Shown here piece by piece: positions 26,724-33,764 of a stretch of DNA of 64,000 nt (positions are counted from its first letter, which is position 1; each line of letters opens with the position of its first letter). The notes under the pieces were generated by a model. The model saw only the letters and a list, made by a program, of their open reading frames with translations. It was not told the DNA's origin and searched no databases. The translations under genes were made by a program, and so were the position numbers. The stretch is from Paenibacillus mesophilus (GTDB taxonomy: Bacteria > Bacillota > Bacilli > Paenibacillales > NBRC-103111): positions 124,001 through 188,000 of the forward strand of contig NZ_VCRA01000004.1 of assembly GCF_005938385.1 (NCBI RefSeq). The letters run 5' to 3'.

Positions 26724-26879
26724 CTACAGTCCAGACACTGTTTGTTGATAGCAGACTTCACTTTTCCCACCGACGCCAGACATTCTAACTGCTCTACCAT
26801 TGCCTGATTGAATATAAAGACCGACAGGATCAACAAGATCCGTATCAAATATAGAAATTAAACATCCTGTATCAACAAG
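26724..26879 (-). pseudogene. Retropepsin-like aspartic protease fragment
   Basis: On the minus strand the reading LVDTGCLISIFDTDLVDPVG, then SGNGRAVRMSGVGGKSEV, ends at a TAG. It matches the front half of the protease-like gene at 29.5-29.9 kb (DTG active loop, SGVGG block). It has no start codon and no C-terminal half. It abuts the remnant repeat at 26881. Confidence 0.65.
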
Positions 26880-26880
26880 T

Positions 26881-26916
26881 GGACCAAGGCCCGCAGCGTG
26901 AATACTATGTTATGTG
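26881..26916 (-). repeat. attC-like site 7 (half site)
   Basis: Only the R''-side half remains: GGACCAAGG, GCAGCGTGAATAC and the core GTTATGTG at 26909-26916. That core is the exact reverse complement of CACATAAC at the near end of repeat 6 (27371), across cassette 7. The other half has been replaced by the protease fragment. Confidence 0.75.
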
Positions 26917-26942
26917 AAGTTCCCGGCCTCCTGAACATACCC

Positions 26943-27315
26943 TCAGATTGATATCCTATATTCCAATTGTTTCAGGGTATTTAACCAGTCCTCGTATTTT
27001 TCCGTTTCCCCCCATAGCTCTTTTAGTTCAGATTTTTCTTTTATCCTCTTTAACGCTTCCCTTGCTTTTACTAAAAGATTGCTTCCTTGTCCTTTATGTT
27101 CGTTTACCCATTGTTCTTATTTCTTCATTCTCATTTATATCATTGCTTGGTCTGTTTTGTAATGCTGCTAATATTTCAATAGCTCCGATGGCATTAGTTG
27201 CATCTGTAGCATCTATATATTTATCGTCGAGCACCAATTCAATCGTTTCTTGTAATAAACTCAAATCTTTAAACACTTCATCATTCTCAAATGCTCCGTA
27301 TCCCCATGCTCCCAT
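26943..27315 (-). pseudogene. DUF4259 family gene with a frameshift (cassette 7)
   Basis: The start MGAWGYGAFENDEVFKDL is diagnostic of DUF4259. The frame runs 73 codons to a stop near 27094, while the shifted frame continues EQWVNEHKGQGSNLLVKARE and LNTLKQLEYRIS to a TGA at 26943-26945. A single-base change near 27110 therefore split a gene of about 124 codons. It is bounded by attC-like sites 6 and 7. Confidence 0.75.
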
Positions 27316-27370
27316 GTAAGCTCCCTCGCATTCATTTGAATTTTAAGATACTTTGGTATTTCGGGAATTT

Positions 27371-27490
27371 CACATAACGTTCTTGTATTCACGAACCCGA
27401 GAGGCTTAAGGCGACGAAAGTCGCCGGGTTCGAAATCCCTCGGGCGGACCGAGGGGCGAATGCCCCGATGCGTGAATACGGTGTTATATG
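27371..27490 (-). repeat. attC-like site 6 (120 bp)
   Basis: The ends are CACATAAC (27371-27378) and GTTATATG (27483-27490). Inner boxes GTATTCACG and CGTGAATAC pair perfectly. Internal stems GGCGAC/GTCGCC and GGGGC/GCCCC are present. It lacks the third internal stem found in the longer copies. GTTATATG matches CATATAAC of site 5 across cassette 6. Confidence 0.85.
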
Positions 27491-27584
27491 TGCCAAGCGC
27501 CTTCTCCGGGATCACTTCATAGTTTAATCTTGTTGTATGAATTTAGTATCATTAAACTCTTCAGAGTTTTATAGGCTCTCCATT

Positions 27585-28298
27585 CTAATCTCGCCATTTC
27601 ACCGGGGGGCTCCCATCTATCTGCCATCCGCCATCATCATCTTGTTGGGATTCTAATACTTTCAAATGATCATGAATTGTTTCGTCAGAAAATATACTTC
27701 TACAGTAAGAAGTCGATGATGGTGAAAATTCTAGAGGAAAAAGTCCGTAACTTAGGGAAGCGGCGTCCAAGCGAAAGAAATTGGCGGTAATAAGTTCTTT
27801 GATATACTCTGATTGAGGTAAACTTTCTAATAGACAAACAGATTTCTGTCGCTTTATCAAGCCACAAATGTTTTATACCTTGCCATTTGAGAAGCCCGAC
27901 AAGACCAGTTAGCCTGCTGAATGATGGTTCTGCAGAAAGTGGGTTATTCCAATGTTCAGCTCTTGGATAGTTTGCTGATGAAGAAAATATTGTTGGAATT
28001 CCATTCTTTAGGACAGCATGCTTTGCAATATAATCACATGCTTTTTGAGAAAGTTCTTCATCTTTAATGTTGCAATCATATAAGACACGTAATGCAAATT
28101 CCATGTAGAGTGGTTGACTATTTGGTGCCCGTAAATCTGGCTCTATTGCGTTTCCAAAACCACCATCATCGTTCTGATAGGCTTTAAGTGAAGTCAAAAC
28201 ATTATTCTTTGATCATCTTGGAAAACGTATTCAAATATTCTTCTTTCTAATAATCTTCCATGTTTCCAAATGTAATTGGCTGCTTTCTCAAAATTAAT
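27585..28298 (-). pseudogene. Terpenoid-cyclase-like (alpha/alpha barrel) gene, frameshifted (cassette 6)
   Basis: The reading begins after GGAGG with an ATT codon at 28296-28298 (INFEKAANYIWKHGRLLERR). It shifts frame near 28210 into LTSLKAYQNDDGGFGNAIEP and again near 27830 into LESLPQSEYIKELITANFF, ending DDDGGWQIDGSPPVKW. The QNDDGGFG and QQDDDGGW repeats are typical of prenyltransferase/squalene-cyclase barrels. Two frameshifts and a lost ATG make it non-functional. Confidence 0.75.
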
Positions 28299-28345
28299 AT
28301 GTTTCCCTCCTGAAATTCATCCTGTTATTGTACTTGCGCTGGTTT

Positions 28346-28535
28346 CATATAACGTTCTTGCATTCCCGACGCCCCACTACCTTAAGGGAAGCATGGAGCC
28401 AAGGGCGAAGCAGGCTCCCGACTTGCCGCGATGCGGTTAGGTGATGCGGGGGTGTCGTCTGAATCTGCTTCCTCGAAATGCATCTTGTGACCAAGGACCC
28501 GTTTAGGGTCCGCAATGGGAATGCGGTGTTATGTG
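28346..28535 (-). repeat. attC-like site 5 (190 bp)
   Basis: The ends are CATATAAC (28346-28353) and GTTATGTG (28528-28535). The inner boxes are GCATTCCC and GGGAATGC, a changed but still complementary pair compared with the other copies. Internal stems GGAGCC/GGCTCC and GGACCC/GGGTCC also differ in sequence but keep pairing. Confidence 0.85.
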
Positions 28536-28629
28536 ATGCCTACGCCATCTCTGAATTTACTATCAAATCAATATCTGGTCTTCCTCAACGTTCTCTGTCT
28601 TGCGTATCATGCGTAATAAAGATTGATTA

Positions 28630-28899
28630 TTATGTCAAATGACTTTTACCTTTATATAGAATCTTTTTTGCCCTCCAAATACTTTGTTGCTCTTCGACTG
28701 TGGCTTTTCTTTTAATTCTCCAAAATTCACCAAACAAATGATTACTTCTTATATATCCCTTTTCAACTTCATTTGGAAACGCTTCCTGGCATTCTCTTCT
28801 CTGGCAAAGTACTTCTTTAGCGTTTTTGAGTTCTTCTATGAATTCTTGATCAGCTCGAGCAATTTTTTCTTTTCCAATGTTAGCTGAAGTCTATGCCAT
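28630..28899 (-). pseudogene. Unknown 89-codon gene with an early stop (cassette 5, second gene)
   Basis: From ATG 28899 the third codon is TAG. The frame then stays open for 86 codons as a Glu/Lys/Arg-rich helical protein (IGKEKIARADQEFIEEL, CQRRECQEAFPNEVEKGYIR, QQSIWRAKKILYKGKS). The long uninterrupted frame after one stop suggests recent loss. I do not recognise the family. Confidence 0.5.
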
Positions 28900-28923
28900 C
28901 GAGGAGTAAACCTACAAATGGTC

Positions 28924-29310
28924 TTATAATCCTTGATTTATTTCTATTAAATTGCCTGCAGGATCTCTAAAATGAGCAAGTCGAATACCCCAATCTCTAC
29001 GATCCTGAGGAGCATTTACAAATTCAATCCCTTTACTTGTAAACTTTTTATAATAGTCATTTACGCTTTCAACTTCGAAGATTACCGCTAACTGATCTTG
29101 TGAATCTGTAAATGATGGTTTATCTATCTTCCTTACTGCTTCAGCGATCATTGATCTTTCATTAATCGCAATCCTTGTATTTCCAGTATGAAACTCAACG
29201 TATGGAGAGCTTTCATCGCCCCAAACTACTTCAAAACCAAGAACATCTCGATAAAAATAAAAGCATTCTTTGACATTTGGTACTAATTAACGAATGTGTG
29301 CCAATTTCAT
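28924..29310 (-). pseudogene. VOC/glyoxalase-family gene with a nonsense codon (cassette 5)
   Basis: ATG 29310 follows AGGAG. The reading MKLAHIR is interrupted by TAA at codon 8 (TTA to TAA fits the family, IRLLVPNV). It then continues through FYFYRDVLGFEVVWGDES, HTGNTRIAINERS, QLAVIFEVESVNDYYKKF and LAHFRDPAGNLIEINQ, a complete vicinal-oxygen-chelate fold. One base change separates it from a working gene of 128 codons. Confidence 0.8.
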
Positions 29311-29341
29311 TTAAATCGCTCTCCTTTTCATGCATAGATTT

Positions 29342-29489
29342 CAGCTAACGTTTCCGCGTTCACGACGTCGCCCCCCTTAGATAGCTCTTATCTTAGGGGG
29401 ATCGATGTGTCTGCCGGATTCTGCTTCTTCGAATAGCTTCTGGCAGACCGAGGGCCGAATGGCCCGATGCGAGAATGTATTGTTATACG
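29342..29489 (-). repeat. attC-like site 4 (148 bp)
   Basis: The ends are CAGCTAAC (29342-29349) and GTTATACG (29482-29489). The inner boxes pair with G-U wobbles. Stems CTGCC/GGCAG and GGGCC/GGCCC are present. GTTATACG matches CGTATAAC of site 3 across cassette 4 in all eight positions. Confidence 0.85.
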
Positions 29490-29506
29490 AAGGTCCACAC
29501 TACCTG

Positions 29507-29900
29507 CTATTGCTTGCAAATCAATATTAATTCATTCAGATCAATTATTCCTTTTGCACGTAATAGAAAGTCCATTCCGACAATTCCATCAATGTTTATT
29601 CCATAATTCATTGTTCCAATGTCAACTTGAAAGTTCTCTATTCGAAATCCATTTACTTCAATAGCATCTACTGTCTTGAAAAATACAAATTCACTGCCGC
29701 CAACTCCACTGATTGTTCCTAGTACATCATCAAGCTCTACCGTTAATCCAATATCTTCAACAACATCCAATTTCAAAAATTGTACTCGAGGAACCGGTAT
29801 CAATCAAAACATGAGGTAATCTTATGCTTTGCTTGTTGTAATAAACCGTAAGTTCAGTAAAAGGTAAGTCACTATTTGAAAGAAGAATTGCCGATTTCAT
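29507..29900 (-). pseudogene. Retropepsin-like aspartic protease gene with a frameshift (cassette 4, second gene)
   Basis: ATG 29900 overlaps the stop of the upstream 86-residue gene as ATGA. The reading MKSAILLSNSDLPFTELTVY, then LPHVLIDTGSSSTIF, carries the DTG active-site triad. The frame breaks near 29775 and resumes as KLDVVEDIGLTVELDDVLG, SGVGGSEFVFF and INIDGIVGMDFLLRA, the second half of a retropepsin-type domain. One extra base explains the break. Confidence 0.75.
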
Positions 29901-30157
29901 ATCCGAACTCCTAACCATTTGCGCTCGATAATCTCCAGTTCAGTCTTACTTGTATGAGCTACATAAAGTTCTCGATGCGGTTCTTTCTTATGAATTAATT
30001 TATATTCCTCCAATGCTTCTTTGCTCTGGTCATAGTTGTTAATTACTGAAATTCGGTCTACCATTCTTCTTCCATTATCGGAGTGAGCCTCTATAGCTTC
30101 AAATAATACCCATTGATCCGGAAAATGATTTCGAAGCGTTTCCCAATTCACATTCAT
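29897..30157 (-). CDS. 86-residue protein of an island family (copy 2, cassette 4)
   Basis: This intact protein begins MNVNWETLRNHFPDQWVLFE and ends IIERKWLGVRI. It is homologous to the plus-strand copy at 26440-26700, and its tail is reused in the fragment at 25967. It is translationally coupled (ATGA) to the protease-like gene that follows, so this cassette carries two genes. Length and charge are similar to small immunity or antitoxin proteins, but no family is recognised. Confidence 0.75.
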   Translation of the reverse strand: MNVNWETLRNHFPDQWVLFEAIEAHSDNGRRMVDRISVINNYDQSKEALEEYKLIHKKEPHRELYVAHTSKTELEIIERKWLGVRI

Positions 30158-30226
30158 CCCTCATTCCCATGAGCTTATGATGAAATTATACCATAATCAT
30201 TAGAGCCTTAAGCCTTTGTGGACTTT

Positions 30227-30393
30227 CGTATAACGTCTTTGTATTCACGAACCCGAGAGGCTTAAGGCGCGATAGCGCCGGGTGGCTCCGCCACTTAGCC
30301 TCGCAGAGTTGTCTGCCTGCTTCCTCTTCCCCGAATTATCTTCAGGCAGACCAAGGGGGCTCGTCCCCCGCAGCGTGAATACGGTGTTATGTG
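30227..30393 (-). repeat. attC-like site 3 (167 bp)
   Basis: The ends are CGTATAAC (30227-30234) and GTTATGTG (30386-30393), which do not match each other. The inner boxes GTATTCACG and CGTGAATAC pair perfectly. Stems GGCGC/GCGCC, TCTGCC/GGCAGA and GGGGG/CCCCC are present. Confidence 0.9.
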
Positions 30394-30467
30394 AAGTTCT
30401 ATCTCTTCTATGTGAAATACTTTCTGCTTTAAATCTTGATCAAACTCTCTAGTTATAAGACTCTATT

Positions 30468-31064
30468 CTACAAGTCCTCACCGAAATATTGTTTCATTAA
30501 ACTCCTTTTGAACTCGTTAGTCATCGTTTCCGAAGGGTAAATTTGTTTATCAGGAAAATCATTTAACCTAGTGTTCCACTGATATGCATAAAAATCTGGA
30601 TTGCGATTTATAAATTCGACGAGTATTGGATTTAACTCGCTTACATTGGAGTTTTGAATAAGCATAATTTCCTTATCAAATATCTGAAGTAAGGCAATTC
30701 CATGCACTTTTGCATACTCTGCTGCGCCACTTTGAAAACCAGATGTAGATATTAAAATCCCCTTATGTCCCCCTAAACTTCGTACTTTATCTGCTAGTAC
30801 AACAATTTTTTCACGTCCAACTGGTCGTGTATAACGCTTGCATTCAACTATGACCTTAAATCTTACCGATAGCGCCACAAATTCTGCAATAACATCTATT
30901 TGATACTCGCCATCATTGGTTTTTACATTTTGATTGTGGAGTATACTGAAATCTTTGAGAGCCTCTGCTTCTGCATACGCTTTCAATATATCCAAACAGT
31001 ATTTTTCAAATTCTTCTGCAGAGATACTTGCTACAAACTCACGAAATGGATTTATTTCCTTCAC
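30468..31064 (-). CDS. Mrr-like restriction endonuclease (cassette 3)
   Basis: This 198-residue protein has a PD-(D/E)xK nuclease core of the Mrr_cat type. It contains EEFEKYCLDILKAY at the start, YQIDVIAEF with the catalytic Asp near residue 56, VIVECKRYTRPVGREKIVVL with the E-x-K pair near 73-75, and GHKGILISTSGFQSGAAEYA. Such enzymes cut modified or foreign DNA. The start is GTG 31064. No methyltransferase is adjacent, which fits a type IV-like or solitary defence nuclease. The C-terminal 60 residues are not recognised. It is flanked by attC-like sites 2 and 3. Confidence 0.85.
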   Translation of the reverse strand: MKEINPFREFVASISAEEFEKYCLDILKAYAEAEALKDFSILHNQNVKTNDGEYQIDVIAEFVALSVRFKVIVECKRYTRPVGREKIVVLADKVRSLGGHKGILISTSGFQSGAAEYAKVHGIALLQIFDKEIMLIQNSNVSELNPILVEFINRNPDFYAYQWNTRLNDFPDKQIYPSETMTNEFKRSLMKQYFGEDL

Positions 31065-31087
31065 CTCAATTTTTACTTAAGTTAATG

Positions 31088-31249
31088 TAATAATCTATTT
31101 TATTCACGAACCCTCACCGACTTAAGCCCGAAGGGCGGCCGCAACGCGGTTAGTCGGTGCAGGGTTGTCTGTCCTGAAATCGCTTCCCTGAATTGCATCC
31201 GGCAGACCAAGGGCCGAAATGGCCCATAGCGTGAATACTTTGTTATGTG
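31088..31249 (-). repeat. attC-like site 2 (about 160 bp, one end degraded)
   Basis: The right end is GTTATGTG (31242-31249), an exact match for CACATAAC of site 1 across cassette 2. The inner boxes ATTCACG and CGTGAAT pair. The left core should read about TAAC near 31090 but has drifted to an AT-rich stretch. GCAGACCAAGGGCC and the GGGCC/GGCCC stem are conserved. Confidence 0.8.
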
Positions 31250-31285
31250 ATGCCAGTGCCTTCTTGGAACCCCCACAATATTGAC

Positions 31286-31774
31286 TTAAGAATATTGATT
31301 TTGAATTGCTTCTATAAATATATTCCTAGGTTCGTGATAATCAATCGGTTTGTATATCAATCTATTTAACCACTTCATTCGTTCAATATTATCCTGAAAC
31401 TCTATATGTGAAACCGAATTATAAAAAATTATTTCTTTCATTGTTCCTATCACACTTCTACTATTAGTTTTTGTAATAGTCATTTCAGACCCGGTTTTTA
31501 TATATGATTCAACTACACTTTGTTTAACTCCTTCGCTTGATAGATAATCAGCAAGAATCGATAAAAATTTATCCTTAAGAGTATTAATTTGCGAACTTCG
31601 AATTCCATCAATGATTACGGTTAATCGACTAAAGTCATTAATTAAAATAATATGCTTTCGATTATTTAGCTTACAGATATTCGCGTGCCAACTAAAAAGG
31701 GGTAAAATATCTTCTTCAGTTGGAGTGACCTTCATGTCTTTTAGTAAGGTTTGAGTAAATCTTAAGACTAGCAC
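31286..31774 (-). CDS. DUF6933 family protein (cassette 2)
   Basis: This intact protein of 162 residues begins LRFTQTLLKDMKVTP, followed by LFSWHANICKLNNRKHIILI and NDFSRLTVIIDGI, the pattern of DUF6933. Members are widespread single genes of unknown function in Firmicutes, often in mobile contexts. GTG 31774 is the start, with AAAGGA upstream. Its composition is AT-rich like the rest of the array. Confidence 0.72.
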   Translation of the reverse strand: MLVLRFTQTLLKDMKVTPTEEDILPLFSWHANICKLNNRKHIILINDFSRLTVIIDGIRSSQINTLKDKFLSILADYLSSEGVKQSVVESYIKTGSEMTITKTNSRSVIGTMKEIIFYNSVSHIEFQDNIERMKWLNRLIYKPIDYHEPRNIFIEAIQNQYS

Positions 31775-31810
31775 TTTGAATCATTCCTTTCACGAATCTT
31801 GCACTGGTTT

Positions 31811-31980
31811 CACATAACGTTCCTGTATCTGTATCTACGAACCCTCATTGGCTTAAGGCAGCTTGCTGCCGGGTCCGACGGACTTAGCCATTGCAGGGTT
31901 GTCTGCTGAATCCGCTTCCTTGAAATCCATCTCGCAGACCAAGGGCCGTAAGGCCCGCAGCGTAGATACGTTGTTATCGG
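31811..31980 (-). repeat. attC-like site 1 (170 bp)
   Basis: The ends are CACATAAC (31811-31818) and GTTATCGG (31973-31980). The inner boxes are GTATCTACG and CGTAGATAC, again a compensated pair. Stems GGCAGC/GCTGCC, TCTGC/GCAGA and GGGCC/GGCCC are present. GTTATCGG pairs with CCGATAAC of the attI-like site across cassette 1. Confidence 0.9.
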
Positions 31981-32001
31981 ATGTTGGTGCCTTCCATGAA
32001 A

Positions 32002-32385
32002 TCACCCTAAATCAAAGGTCCTCCATCCTGCCTCTACTATCTTAAATTGTAAATTATGAAATTCCTTCTGGTCTTTAGTAGTTAAACGATACTTTAATAA
32101 TTTATTTATCAATTTCAACTTCCTTGGAAAAATAATCTTGACTCTGATATCCGCAAAAAATTCAATGTATCTTGGACCGTCAAAATAATCTCTCCATCCA
32201 ACACATCTAGATTTCTCTATAGACAAGTTAGTTATTTCAAAATCATCAGAGGTATTTACATAATTAACCCAGTTTCTTCGACATTCATTGAAATATATAT
32301 GTCTACTAATGTTCGATTTGTCTTTATAGATTATTCCAGTTTCATTTACCTCAATAATTTGACTATAATGAATAACCTCACACAT
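32002..32385 (-). CDS. Unknown protein of the first cassette
   Basis: The 127-residue protein starts MCEVIHYSQIIEVNETG. It has many aromatic and basic residues (NECRRNWVNYV, RCVGWRDYFDGPRYIEFF) and no signal or membrane segment. I recognise no family. It ends 21 bp before the core of attC-like site 1 and begins 50 bp after the attI-like core, so it occupies the position where the most recently gained cassette of an integron would lie. Confidence 0.6.
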   Translation of the reverse strand: MCEVIHYSQIIEVNETGIIYKDKSNISRHIYFNECRRNWVNYVNTSDDFEITNLSIEKSRCVGWRDYFDGPRYIEFFADIRVKIIFPRKLKLINKLLKYRLTTKDQKEFHNLQFKIVEAGWRTFDLG

Positions 32386-32435
32386 ATGGCTACTTCCCTG
32401 ATTTTTGGGTTTTTAAAATATATTTGCACCAATTT

Positions 32436-32505
32436 CCGATAACGTCTTATTTGCGAACTTCGTAAATCCTATTTGTTCAGAAGATTTTGTGAACTTCGGC
32501 AATAC
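32436..32505 (-). repeat. attI-like site with core and direct repeats
   Basis: The core is CCGATAAC (32436-32443). On the far side from the cassettes are two copies of TTTGCGAACTTCG / TTTGTGAACTTCG (32450-32462 and 32486-32498, 12 of 13 identical, 36 bp apart). It does not fold like the attC-like repeats. It lies directly after the recombinase pseudogene. Core plus direct repeats beside an integrase is the layout of known attI sites; function is inferred. Confidence 0.65.
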
Positions 32506-32546
32506 CTTAGGTAATGTGGGATTTATGCAGTTGCCGATGGACTCCA

Positions 32547-33657
32547 TCATATTTCAAGTTGATCAAGCGGACTTTGATACGCCGGACGTCCTTTACGCTA
32601 ACGTGCGTATTACGTTCGGTTGTTCGACTGCTTTGGTGGCCGAGTAATTCCTGAATGTATCGAAGATCGATCCCTCCAGCAAATGGGTGGCGAAGGAATG
32701 ACGCAGCGAATGTATACTTACATTCTTGCTCACACCGGACGAAACTAAGGACTGTTCGAATATTTTTTACACCAACCGTTCTGTCTAGTGCCGCCCTTCC
32801 GTTTGGCCCGGGAATAGCCAGGTTTCCGGTTTGTGCTGTTGAACACACCGTTGAACGACTTCAAAGGCAACCTCAGACAGAAGGGTCAACCGATCTTTCC
32901 TTCCTTTGCCTTGACGAATCCGCAATGTTTTGCGATCATAATCAATATCCTGCAAACGCAGACGCACAACCTCCCCTACTCGCAACCCGGAAGAGTAAGT
33001 CAAGTATAAAATTGCTTTATGTTTCAAATTGACTGGAGTTTGCAGAAGGGTCATCACTTCCTTTGCAGATAAGACGTTTGGAAGTTTGCTTTCTTTTTTT
33101 GGCCTCACATAAGGGGCTATTCGACTCTCATGAAGTACTTTTTGAAAATAAGATTTGATAGCGCTAATAGATTGATTTACATAGCATGGGAACATTGTTT
33201 ATTCACCAGAGAAAGCGAATAGCTCTGAATGTCCGGAAGAGTAACGGCTCCGAACGGTTCACCCATATAATGTAATAATTGTTCGAAATTACCGCAATAG
33301 ACTTTAATCGTTTGGGGTTGTATCCTCTAAGAGTCAATTCACGCTTTAGGCTCTGTTCCCGAACAGAGTTCCATGAGGCAGCATCGACGGGCGAATCGGA
33401 TGAAACCTCCTTCTTGGGCGGAGCTTGAAACCAGTAACATACCTCAAGCAATGGCGCTTCAATCTGGAAGCTGCTTTCCGGAAAAACAGATAAGAGCTGC
33501 TCGACCACAGCTATGGTATAAGGAAGCGACCAAACGGCATGTTCCGGAATCCATCTTCTCCCTGGAAGCTTTTGATCTTATCAATATTCTCTTTGCCAAA
33601 ATCCGCGAATTTAACGGCAAACGTCGCCTCATCGCGTTTGGATATCGAGATCTTCAT
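32547..33657 (-). pseudogene. Tyrosine recombinase (integrase) pseudogene
   Basis: From ATG 33657 (MKISISKRDEATFAVKF, with GGAGG upstream) the protein can be followed across five frameshifts (near 33571, 33312, 33188, 32690 and 32575) to an original stop at 32547. An N-terminal arm contains PGRRWIPEHAVWSLPYT, followed by the SAM-like core-binding domain (LRGYNPKRL, YVNQSISAIKSYFQKV) and the catalytic domain. Catalytic blocks are GLRVGEVVRLRL (Arg I), RQGKGRKDR (Lys), HSLRHSFATHLL (His/Arg) and LLGHQSS (His). The tyrosine position reads Asn (TTERNTHVS, where IYTHV is usual). Two in-frame stops lie between LFPGQTEGRH and KIFEQS. The short spacer there leaves no room for the IntI-specific insertion. 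Confidence 0.88.
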
Positions 33658-33700
33658 GTCATATTCCCTCCATTCTATCACGCCTTGGAAATACTGGAAA

Positions 33701-33744
33701 TAAAAACGGGAGGTCACAAAGTCCTTAAGACTTTGCAACCTCCC
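33701..33744 (-). terminator. Terminator of gcvH
   Basis: GGGAGGT/ACCTCCC and CAAAGTC/GACTTTG form one long stem, followed on the minus strand by TTTTTATTT. Confidence 0.93.
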
Positions 33745-33764
33745 TTGGCTTTCCGCCTTACTAA

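Noticed and set aside
27094..27315. Intact 73-residue DUF4259 protein
   Set aside because: The family is longer and the rest of it follows in the next frame, so this is a frameshifted gene.
26881..31980. CRISPR array
   Set aside because: The repeats are 120-190 bp, diverged, structured, and spaced 0.4-1 kb apart with genes between them. There are no short identical repeats, spacers or cas genes.
26881..31980. Simple dispersed repeats (bcr- or MITE-like) as the sole explanation
   Set aside because: Dispersed hairpins would not give core bases that match across cargo genes and mismatch within the same repeat, nor end beside an integrase with an attI-like site. It remains the main alternative if wider data disagree.
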